A stretch of 63,489 bases of DNA from Phycisphaerales bacterium (GTDB taxonomy: Bacteria; Planctomycetota; Phycisphaerae; Phycisphaerales; UBA1924). Each line of letters begins with the position of its first letter. Positions within the stretch are counted from its first letter, which is position 1. Made by a program: the position numbers and the translations under genes. The stretch is taken from contig JADYYE010000082.1 in NCBI GenBank assembly GCA_020853815.1, positions 1-63,489 on the forward strand, read 5' to 3'. Below the pieces are notes generated by a model. It worked only from the letters and a program-made list of their open reading frames with translations, did no database searches and had not been told where the DNA came from. Shown here one piece after another: positions 37,151 to 44,962 of the stretch.

Positions 37151-38352
37151 ACCGCTGTTCACTTCGAGCCCGCCTGTCGCCTGTCGCCGCGCTCATGGTC
37201 GCGTCGTGCCTCGCGCCGAGCGCGTCCGCGTTCGACGTCGGCGACGCGCTCGAGGACCAGTTCGTGATCCGCCTGGCGCCCAATCAGTCCATCGAGGAGG
37301 TGGCCGCGACCTACGGCGCGATCGTGCTCGCCGCGTACGAGCCGCGGGGCCTGTACCTGCTGGGAACCGATCCGAACATCCCCGACGCCGACGAGGACCT
37401 CGCCTTCGACTTCGACGACCGCATCGAGGGCGATGAGCAGAACTCCGAGAACTGCGTCGCCGAGGGGCACACCCAGAGCTTTTTCGTTCGCATCGCTGAA
37501 CAAACCGTCGGCAAGCAGCCGGTCGCGGGCTTCGTCTCGCTTCCCTTCGCGCATCGCCTTTCGACCGGCGTCGGCGTGACCGTGGCGGTGCTCGACACCG
37601 GCATCTCACCCCACGCCTATCTCGCAGGCTCGATCGCGCCGGGCGGCTACAACTTCATCAATAACAACGCCGACGCGAACGACACCGGCGCGGGCGTCAT
37701 GGCGGGGCACGGTACATTTGTTGCCGGCCTCATCCACATGGTCGCGCCCGACGCAAAGATCCTCCCGATCCGCGTCATGGACTCTTCGGGCATGGGCACC
37801 TCGTTCATGATCGCCGAGGGCATCTACCACGCCATCGACCACGGTGCGCGGGTCATCAACATCTCCATGTCATCGCCCAAGAACTCGAGCGTTGTCGCCG
37901 ACGCCATCGCCGAAGCGCAGTCGATGGGGATCATCGTGGTCGCGTCGGTGGACAATCGCGACAGCGATGACAAGGTGTATCCCGCCGCCAACGGGGGTGT
38001 CATCGCGGTTGCATCGACGGGCATGAGCGACGTGAAATCCGCGTTCTCCGGGTTTGGCCCCTACGTCGACCTCTGCGCGCCGGGCGAGGACCTCATCAGC
38101 ATCCTCCCCAACAACCAATTCGCGGTCGCCAGCGGCACGAGCTTCTCGGCCGCCTTGGTCAGCGGCGCGTCGGCGCTCGTCACCGCGCGATTCGACTCCC
38201 AGGGCTTTTCCGTGATCAACACCCAATTGCTGGAGTCGGCGCTCGACATCTCGCGATTCAATCCCGAGCGGTTCGAGGACCTTGGCCAAGGGCGCGTCCG
38301 CCCGTGGCAGGCCTTGCAGCGCCTCCGCCCGCCGCCGACAAAGGCTCGCTGA
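37147..38352 (+). CDS. Subtilisin-like serine protease (peptidase family S8), exported
   Basis: A 401-residue protease. It has a signal peptide (SPVAALMVASCLAPSASA), then a roughly 120-residue pro-region (FVIRLAPNQSIEEVAATYGA) like inhibitor I9/fervidolysin propeptides, then the S8 catalytic domain. The triad is complete: Asp150 in AVLDTG, His188 in GHGTFVAG and Ser332 in GTSFSAALVSG. It is translationally coupled to the TPR-CHAT gene through a 4-nt overlap. Export separates it from the cytosolic CHAT protease, unless it is retained. It may act as the secreted effector of the cluster, or as a processing enzyme; this is inferred from operon position only. No dockerin or other C-terminal anchor is present. 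Confidence 0.93.
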   Translation: MNRCSLRARLSPVAALMVASCLAPSASAFDVGDALEDQFVIRLAPNQSIEEVAATYGAIVLAAYEPRGLYLLGTDPNIPDADEDLAFDFDDRIEGDEQNSENCVAEGHTQSFFVRIAEQTVGKQPVAGFVSLPFAHRLSTGVGVTVAVLDTGISPHAYLAGSIAPGGYNFINNNADANDTGAGVMAGHGTFVAGLIHMVAPDAKILPIRVMDSSGMGTSFMIAEGIYHAIDHGARVINISMSSPKNSSVVADAIAEAQSMGIIVVASVDNRDSDDKVYPAANGGVIAVASTGMSDVKSAFSGFGPYVDLCAPGEDLISILPNNQFAVASGTSFSAALVSGASALVTARFDSQGFSVINTQLLESALDISRFNPERFEDLGQGRVRPWQALQRLRPPPTKAR

Positions 38353-38645
38353 ACCCGCTTGGCCTTCGGCGCGGTGGCCATGGCAATCCTTTAAGGAGTC
38401 GGCAGACCTCGGGAAGCTGATCGAGAGCATCCCAGAGTGTGTGGACAACGGTCGTTCAAGCGCGCCGGGCCTCTCAGGGTGTGAGGCTCATCGCCGTCAT
38501 ACCACGCGTACCTCGCCGCCGCCACGTCGGGCCGGCTTGCTCAATCGCTGCCGCGGGGTCCGAAGGAGCGACCAGGCGGGACGGTGCGCCGCGCATCCAT
38601 GCCCGGGTGGCCGCGCCAACCCTCGACCGATCCTTCACTTCGGAG

Positions 38646-40562
38646 TCAGCACCCCGCGTCGAAGGCCTCGGCAAAGGCGTCGTAATCATCGCCGTTCACG
38701 AAACCGTCTTGGTTGAAGTCCGCCGCCGCGCCTCCCAAGTCGAAAGCCTCGGCGAACAGGTCGTAATCATCGCCGTTCACGAAGCCGTCCCCGTTGAAGT
38801 CGGCGGCGCACGCGCTCGCGCCGATCGTCGCGCACGAGGAGAACTCAGAGGTATCGAGCGTCGAGTGACGCGTCGCGGTCGCGGTGACCACGCCGCCCAC
38901 CACGGCGTCATCGCCCATAAGCGCCACATCAAACGAGGCGTTGCCCGAGGCGTTGCTATCTAACTCCACGGCGCCGAGATAGAACTTCCCTTCGCCGAAG
39001 CCGCTGGGGTCGCACGAGGGCGACGCGAAGAACTCGATCGTGAAGCGCTCGTTGGCCACGCTGTTGAACGTGCCCGTGACGTGCAGCGATTGGCCCGCGA
39101 GCTCCGCGCTGGCGACCACCGGGAAGTTCTGGAGTCGATTGGCGCCGCTGTCGGCGTCGCCCGCGTCGTTGGGCGTCGGCCCGTCGGCGCCGGTGTTCTT
39201 GGCCAGCTCGATCCCCAGCCCCCCGCAATCAAAGATCGAGTTTCCCGAGATCGTCACGCCGTCGGAGAGCGTACCGACGAGGATGCCGAACGTCTCGACG
39301 CCCGAGATGGTGTTGCCCTGGCCGGGGAGCGGCCCGCCGATGGTGATGTTGCCGGTGGTCTGGCGCGCCGTGCCCGGCGAGACAGTGATTCCGCGTCGCG
39401 TGGGGATGACCGTCACACCGTCCGCCGCCAGCCCGATGGTGTTGCCCTCGATGACAGTGGTGTCGTTGTTGGCGTTCATGGCGCTGACGAAGATGGCGTC
39501 GCCGAAGATCTGGCCCTGGTAGTGCCCGCCGCCGAGCGTCCGCAGGCCCGCCACGAGGTTGCCGCGCACGACGGTGTTGATCGAGTCGGTGACACCCACG
39601 CCTGTGGGCCCGATCTGGGGCTGGCGCGCCATGCCGTCGGGCGTGGTGCCGATGTAGTTCCCCTCGATCACGGTGTCCTTGGCCCAGACGACGCTCATCT
39701 GGGTGCCGGTGGGGAAACCCTCCTCGCCGTAGTAGCCGTACCCCGAGATGGTGTTGCGCTCCGCGGGCGTGGGCCCGCCGATACGGTTGCCGGTGGGATA
39801 GACGCAGTACTGGCTGCCCACGACGCTGCAGCGCGTGAGACGGTTGCCGATGACGACGTTGTCGTTCGACCAGCATGCGATCTCGACGAACGACAGTACG
39901 TTGCCCTCGCCCGGGCCCGTGCCGCCGATGATGTTGCCCGTCGCGACCGGCCCGCCGAAGTTGCCGTCGATGCGCACGCTGTCGGTGGTGCAGCCGATCA
40001 CGCGGTTCTGGTTGCCCGAGATGTGGACCGACGCGCCGAACGCGTTGCCGCCCGTGCCGTCGAGCGCCTTGACGACGTTCCCGTTGCCGAACAGATAGAT
40101 GAACGCGGCCCCGTTGGGCGGGCCGAAGTACACGAGCCCAAGTTCGTTGCCGTTCGGATTGGTGTCGCCCGTGAAGGCGGTCTGGGTCGAACAATCGATC
40201 GTCGTGTCGTTGGCGTAGAGGCTGAGCGGGCCGTCGAGCTCGATCGTTGCGCGATTGGGATAAGACGGATTCCACAGGCTCTGCGGGATGGCGAAACCGA
40301 TCGTCTGCGCGCCCGGGGTGTTGTCCGCGGCGATCATCGCCTCGCGCAGCGACACCTTTCCGTTGGGCCCGGGAAGGTCGGCGATCGTGCCGCTCCACGG
40401 AATATCGACGAGGTCGTTGGCGGAATCAACGGTGATCGTCTGCCCGGCCGCCGTGCCGCAAGCGCAGGCCAGGCCCGCAATGGCCGCCAGCAGGCCCGCC
40501 CGAGCCCTGTTCAAGTCGGCGTCGCGGTCGTGATAGATTGCCTGGTTCGCCTGCTTTCTCAT
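38646..40562 (-). CDS. Dockerin-tailed exported right-handed beta-helix protein
   Basis: A 638-residue secreted protein. ATG 40562 has GGAGGA about 7 nt upstream, and the signal segment is GLLAAIAGLACACGTAAGQ. The start of the mature chain has a CSLREA-like motif (GKVSLREAMIAADNT), shared with the giant protein at 3291. Beta-helix turns follow with many Asn/Gly-rich repeats (VVIGNRLTRC, TTVIEGNTIGLAADG, ITIGGPLPGQGNTISG, VTISGNSIFDCGG), as in NosD/pectate-lyase-like folds. The C-terminal 54 residues are the double dockerin ending FDAGC. Beta-helices often bind or cleave polysaccharides, but no catalytic residues could be identified. Confidence 0.87.
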   Translation of the reverse strand: MRKQANQAIYHDRDADLNRARAGLLAAIAGLACACGTAAGQTITVDSANDLVDIPWSGTIADLPGPNGKVSLREAMIAADNTPGAQTIGFAIPQSLWNPSYPNRATIELDGPLSLYANDTTIDCSTQTAFTGDTNPNGNELGLVYFGPPNGAAFIYLFGNGNVVKALDGTGGNAFGASVHISGNQNRVIGCTTDSVRIDGNFGGPVATGNIIGGTGPGEGNVLSFVEIACWSNDNVVIGNRLTRCSVVGSQYCVYPTGNRIGGPTPAERNTISGYGYYGEEGFPTGTQMSVVWAKDTVIEGNYIGTTPDGMARQPQIGPTGVGVTDSINTVVRGNLVAGLRTLGGGHYQGQIFGDAIFVSAMNANNDTTVIEGNTIGLAADGVTVIPTRRGITVSPGTARQTTGNITIGGPLPGQGNTISGVETFGILVGTLSDGVTISGNSIFDCGGLGIELAKNTGADGPTPNDAGDADSGANRLQNFPVVASAELAGQSLHVTGTFNSVANERFTIEFFASPSCDPSGFGEGKFYLGAVELDSNASGNASFDVALMGDDAVVGGVVTATATRHSTLDTSEFSSCATIGASACAADFNGDGFVNGDDYDLFAEAFDLGGAAADFNQDGFVNGDDYDAFAEAFDAGC

Positions 40563-40874
40563 GGTGATTCCTCCGGCCGCGCGTGCGGCACGACCTTCAT
40601 GCGACGATCCGTCGCCGTTTCTCGCAGGTTTTCCGATCCACCGTCTCCGCTTTCGGCCCGGGCCGTGGGACGCGGCGGAAATCCGCTGGTTCCGGCACCT
40701 ACCGGACACCGATCTAGTTGCGAGGTTCACGGGAGTCCGGGTCGCGCGAAGGGAATCACCCCGAGCGAAGCTCCACGGGCGATTGCGTGGGTTGAGCGGA
40801 TTTGGCGCGAGAACCGCGCGAAGGTTACTGCGAGGTATTCGACAACTGCCGCCCTGGGCTCTCGACGCCGGTCA
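40563..40874. other. Intergenic region, 312 bp, nothing recognised
   Basis: It lies between the start of one dockerin-tailed gene and the stop of the next, both on the minus strand, and should carry the promoter of the former. No hairpin with a T-tract, repeat or protein-like frame was seen. Confidence 0.5.
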
Positions 40875-43094
40875 TCAGCACCCGGCATCGAAGGCGCTGG
40901 CAAACTCGTCGTAGTCATTGCCGTTGACGAAGCCGTCGTGGTTGAAGTCCGCCGCGGCGTGGCCGGCGTCGAATGCGGACGCGAAGGCGTCGTAGTCGTC
41001 GCCGTTGACGAAGCCGTCGCCGTTGAAGTCCGCCGCGCACATCGTCTCCGTGACTTTCAGCACCGCGATCCCGCGCGAGAGGCAGCTCATCCACAGTTCG
41101 TATCCGCCCGGGATGATCTTGACTTCGAGGTCCCAGATCGACGCGTGCGGAAGGCCGCCCCACTGGGGTTCTCCGTTGGGCGGCGCGGGGAAGGTGCCGA
41201 CATTTGTGCCGTCCCACCAGAGCAGTCCCATCTCGGCCGAGGGATACTCGGCGTCATAGCTCATCCATACGCGTCCATCGGGCGTGACGGCCAGCGGTCG
41301 CACATGCTCGCCCGGGAAGGGCCAGCCATTGTCATACTCCCAGGCCTGATACGTCCCGTTGTTCGCGTTGACGCGGAGAAGCGCGCTCCCGGTGCTGGTG
41401 AACTGGGCCCACTTGCCGATCCACGCGATTCCGTTGTGGTCGACCGCCAGCCCCGTAAAGAGCCCGCCTCCCGGGAAGTCGTCCGCGCTGCGCGAGAAGA
41501 CGTAGTTGCCGTCGGTGCGCGTGAGTTGATAGTCCTGGTTCGCCCACACGGTGCCCGGCCGATCCGGGTCGGTCTGAAGCGACATGCCCCAGCCTCCACT
41601 GCCGATCGAGTTGAACGCGCCGTTCTGGAAGTATCCGAGGCCGGAATAGTGCCCAATGGCCCAGAGCCTTCCGAGCGAGTCCTCGCGGTATTGGCGGATT
41701 GAATCGAGCGGGCCGGGAATCGCGGTCCACGCGTCGGCTTCGGCGTCGAGTTCATGCGTGAAATTGAACATCGGGTTGACCGCGACCTTGCCCGTGGAGG
41801 CACGCACGCACAGCGCTTCGCTGTTGTCGGTCGGGAAGGGCCAGTCGTAGCCAAGGCCGTAGGTGTACTGGTCCCAGCATGTCCACCGAATGCCGTCGAA
41901 ACGGACCATGCCGCCGATTCCCGGGGCGGCATTCGCACAGGCATAGACATCCCCGGAGTTCGGATCGATCGAAAGGTCGCCGTTGAAGAAATCGAACTGG
42001 CTGGTGTTGGTCACGCGATAGCGCTGCCACTCACCCGAACTCGCGTCGCGCCGCAGCGCGCCGCCGAGACCCGATCCGCAGAGCCAGATCGTGCCGTCTC
42101 CCGCGATGTCGAGATCGTCGATGAAGCCATTGATGTCGGGCACGGGTCCGAGATCGGTCCACGACGTTCCGTTGAAGCGGTGCAGGTGCGCGTAGCCGTC
42201 GATCATCAGCCCCTGCATGTTGCCGAATGCGCGGAGCGCCGCAACCTGCACCACGGGGTGCTCGGGCGGGAGCGGCGGCGAGACCCAGGTGCCGTCGGGG
42301 CGCAGGCAATCGAGGCGAGATTGGCCCTGATCCCCATACCACCGGGTCATCCACATGTTGCCGGCATCGTCCACGGAGTCGAGCGACGCCAGCGCCGCCG
42401 GGTTCCCCGCCGTCGGCGAGAAGCTCGTCCACGAGTTGGTCGTGCTGTCCCAACGCTCAACGGGGCTGAGCCCGCCCAGTGAGGTCCAGATGTAGTATCC
42501 GCCGCCAGGCTTGAGCTGGGCCGCGATCTTGCCGCCGCCGCGCCCGTCCATGTGCGTCCATGTGTTCGTTGCGGGGTGGTAGCGACTGAGCCCGCCTCCG
42601 CCCCAGATGGTGGACTCGGCCGACACCCAGAGCGTGCCGTCGGGCGCCATTGTCATGTCGCGGGTGAGTCCGCCGGGGAGCGCGGAGTTGTCCGGGCCGT
42701 ACTTGACGAGCGAGTTTGGCCCGGCCGCGAGATTCATCCGCATGACGCCTCGCCAGGTGCCCAACCACAGGTTGCCCTGAGCGTCGGAGACCATGTCGCT
42801 CACGCGCGTCGTGCCGACGTCGTTGGGATGCCCGATGATGGGGTAGTCGACGTTTGAGACGTTGATCCAACGGTTTTCGGCCTGGACGAATTTGGCGATT
42901 CCGCCTTCCTCGAAGCTCGGGCTGTAACCGCCGATCCAGGGGTCATTATCGGGCCCGATCCAGATCGATTCGTTCCAATCGCCCTGGATGCCGGTGTTGG
43001 TCGGTCGGTAATAGCGCCACGAATACGCGGGCTGGGCGAACGCGGAACCCGAAATGAGCATCAGCGCCGCCGCGGCCGAATAACACACCTTCAT
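40875..43094 (-). CDS. Dockerin-tailed exported two-component-regulator-type beta-propeller protein
   Basis: A 739-residue secreted protein. ATG 43094 has GAGGAGG upstream, and the signal peptide is YSAAAALMLISGSAFAQ. The body has repeated Reg_prop-like blades with the signature DAQGNLWLGTWRGVMRM, APDGTLWVSAES, AGDGTIWLCGSG, DHNGIAWIGKWAQF and TPDGRVWMSYDAEY. These match the ligand-sensing propellers found in periplasmic halves of hybrid histidine kinases, but no kinase is attached. The last 54 residues are the double dockerin, CAADFNGDGFVNGDDYD to FDAGC. It may be a soluble or surface sensor-like or binding protein. Confidence 0.88.
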   Translation of the reverse strand: MKVCYSAAAALMLISGSAFAQPAYSWRYYRPTNTGIQGDWNESIWIGPDNDPWIGGYSPSFEEGGIAKFVQAENRWINVSNVDYPIIGHPNDVGTTRVSDMVSDAQGNLWLGTWRGVMRMNLAAGPNSLVKYGPDNSALPGGLTRDMTMAPDGTLWVSAESTIWGGGGLSRYHPATNTWTHMDGRGGGKIAAQLKPGGGYYIWTSLGGLSPVERWDSTTNSWTSFSPTAGNPAALASLDSVDDAGNMWMTRWYGDQGQSRLDCLRPDGTWVSPPLPPEHPVVQVAALRAFGNMQGLMIDGYAHLHRFNGTSWTDLGPVPDINGFIDDLDIAGDGTIWLCGSGLGGALRRDASSGEWQRYRVTNTSQFDFFNGDLSIDPNSGDVYACANAAPGIGGMVRFDGIRWTCWDQYTYGLGYDWPFPTDNSEALCVRASTGKVAVNPMFNFTHELDAEADAWTAIPGPLDSIRQYREDSLGRLWAIGHYSGLGYFQNGAFNSIGSGGWGMSLQTDPDRPGTVWANQDYQLTRTDGNYVFSRSADDFPGGGLFTGLAVDHNGIAWIGKWAQFTSTGSALLRVNANNGTYQAWEYDNGWPFPGEHVRPLAVTPDGRVWMSYDAEYPSAEMGLLWWDGTNVGTFPAPPNGEPQWGGLPHASIWDLEVKIIPGGYELWMSCLSRGIAVLKVTETMCAADFNGDGFVNGDDYDAFASAFDAGHAAADFNHDGFVNGNDYDEFASAFDAGC

Positions 43095-43204
43095 CTTCCA
43101 GCCTCCTCAAGAAGTGGGATTCCCCACTCTGATCCATGCGGCGCCTGGTGGATCGCTTTGTCTTGATTCGGCCGGATCACGAATCAAATTGTGCCGGTCT
43201 CGCG

Positions 43205-44743
43205 CTAGCAACCCGCGTCAAACGCCGACGCAAAGGCGTCGTAATCATCGCCGTTCACGAAGCCGTCGTGGTTGAAGTCCGCCGCGGCGTGGCCAGCGTC
43301 GAAGGCGGACGCGAAGGCGTCGTAGTCGTCGCCGTTCACGAATCCGTCGCGGTTGAAGTCGCCCGCGCAGCGTGGCGGGAGCTCCAGCTTCACCAGCGCG
43401 TGCGGCTCTCCGAACGCCGGGCTCGAGTTGATGTCCTGCCCCGCGCCGTTCCGCAGGTTGGCGATGACATACAGCACGCGCCCGTTCGACAGCTCGAGTT
43501 CATCCAGCGCGAACGCGGGGAGCAAGGGGTTGCCGCGCCCGATGAAGGCGTCGTCGTCCGCCAGCCCGTTGCCGTCGAGGTCGACCGGGTCGCCCTCGCG
43601 CATCACGACTCCCAGCTCGGAATGCACGATCACGTCGTCGCTGGCCGGCGCCCCGGCGGATCGGCCCGCGACCAGCCACTCGCCAAGGCCGCTCACCGCA
43701 ACGGCGTAGAACGGCGCGGACCACGTTCCGCCCGAGGGAACGATCGCCGATCCGCTGCGCGCCACGACGACGCCGTTGAAGTTGGCGTAGTGTGAAACGC
43801 CGTCGGTGAGCAGGCCGTGCGCGATCCACTCGCCGCCCTGGTTCATGGCCGCGTGGGTGATACCGTCGGGAATTTCACCGGTTCCCGGCATGGCGAAGCC
43901 CTGCTGGATGACGACGCGCGAGTCGATCGCGAGCACCTCGTCGAAGTCCTTATCCTCGATGATTTTTCCGTTGGCGAGCCAGTGGGCGCTGTCGGCGGTC
44001 GTGAAGAAGCCGCGCTCGGTCCACTTGTCCCAGGTCGGGTTGGACAGGCCGTCGAGCGAAACGACCGGCGACACGCCGCCCTGTCGGAACGCGTCGTGGT
44101 CATAGATGAGCGCCGACTCCAACGCCGGATCGATGTTCACGATCGATTCCAGGTGTACGCCCACCACGCCGGTGTCGAGCGGATGGGCCGAGTCCATGAA
44201 CGTGCCGATGACCTCGTCGCCGGCGTCTCCCGCCGGGATGTCGACGAAATTGAACAGAGCGTCGCCCTCGCCGTGGGTCATCGTGAAGCCAAAGCCGTCC
44301 CAGTAGATGACCGCGTAGCGCCCGCCGGGGGCGAATCGAGAAGTCGTCGTGAACGCGTAGCGATTCGGCCGATTGAAGTTCCCTCGCCCGATCAGGTCAT
44401 AGGTCTCGCTGATCCCCCCCTGCGGGAGCGGCTGCCCCTCCTGCGCCAGCACATTCGGCGCTGGGTTGGGCCCGAGCACCAGCACGGACTCCTCGTCCGG
44501 GCCTTGCTGCGTCAGCCCGCCCGTCACCCACGTCGAACCGTCCGGCGAGAGCGAAAACGTGTCAATGGACTTGAAGCGCGTCGTTACCAGTTGGCCCGCG
44601 AGGTTGCGGGCCCCGGGCACGATCGACGTGGGATGTGTGGGATGCTTGGTGAACACCGCCGTTGCCAATTGCGCGCTCGCACTCCCCGCGCACGCCATCA
44701 ACAACGCGGCCCCCGCCGCGGTTCCTCTCTTGGTGCAACTCAT
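43205..44743 (-). CDS. Dockerin-tailed exported protein of unknown fold
   Basis: A 512-residue secreted protein. ATG 44743 has GGAGG 7 nt upstream and gives a signal peptide ending CAGSASAQ. The body has a repeated short motif in which a Val/Leu-rich strand leads to EG-x-P (VLAQEGQPLPQGG, VVMREGDPVDLDG) about every 120-150 residues. I associate this with planctomycete extracellular proteins but cannot name a fold. The last 54 residues are the double dockerin (CAGDFNRDGFVNGDDYD to FDAGC). This module is nearly identical to that of the neighbouring gene at 40875, suggesting a recent shared origin. Confidence 0.83.
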   Translation of the reverse strand: MSCTKRGTAAGAALLMACAGSASAQLATAVFTKHPTHPTSIVPGARNLAGQLVTTRFKSIDTFSLSPDGSTWVTGGLTQQGPDEESVLVLGPNPAPNVLAQEGQPLPQGGISETYDLIGRGNFNRPNRYAFTTTSRFAPGGRYAVIYWDGFGFTMTHGEGDALFNFVDIPAGDAGDEVIGTFMDSAHPLDTGVVGVHLESIVNIDPALESALIYDHDAFRQGGVSPVVSLDGLSNPTWDKWTERGFFTTADSAHWLANGKIIEDKDFDEVLAIDSRVVIQQGFAMPGTGEIPDGITHAAMNQGGEWIAHGLLTDGVSHYANFNGVVVARSGSAIVPSGGTWSAPFYAVAVSGLGEWLVAGRSAGAPASDDVIVHSELGVVMREGDPVDLDGNGLADDDAFIGRGNPLLPAFALDELELSNGRVLYVIANLRNGAGQDINSSPAFGEPHALVKLELPPRCAGDFNRDGFVNGDDYDAFASAFDAGHAAADFNHDGFVNGDDYDAFASAFDAGC

Positions 44744-44821
44744 TGGCGACCTCCACCCCACGCCGCAACAACCATAATCCTACTTCAACAGATGTCGACT
44801 CCCGGCCTGCTTTCATGCGAC

Positions 44822-44865
44822 GAACCGAGCTCGGTTCTGTCAGAGCCCGCCGGACGTCCGGCGGG
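44822..44865. repeat. Two adjacent perfect palindromes
   Basis: GAACCGAGCTCGGTTC at 44822-44837 (16 bp) and CCCGCCGGACGTCCGGCGGG at 44846-44865 (20 bp), 8 bp apart, each fully self-complementary. They lie about 80-120 bp upstream of the 43205-44743 gene. A TGTTTGG follows the second. They could be operator sites or terminator-like hairpins. Confidence 0.7.
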
Positions 44866-44897
44866 TGTTTGGCACGCGATGCGACTATCGGTCCACG

Positions 44898-44932
44898 AAA
44901 AAGGACGCCGACCCGGCTGGTGGTCGGCGTCC
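44898..44932 (-). terminator. Rho-independent terminator of the 44963 gene
   Basis: A perfect 11-bp stem, GGACGCCGACC with GGTCGGCGTCC, around an 8-nt loop, followed on the minus strand by TTTTT. It begins 31 nt after the stop codon of the FG-GAP/dockerin gene. Confidence 0.9.
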
Positions 44933-44962
44933 AAGGGAGTGTGGGGCACTCCAAAGAGAGTC

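Noticed and set aside
39081..41702. Plus-strand open frame of 873 codons
   Set aside because: Runs antisense through two dockerin-tailed genes with clear signal peptides and domains; it has no recognisable feature of its own.
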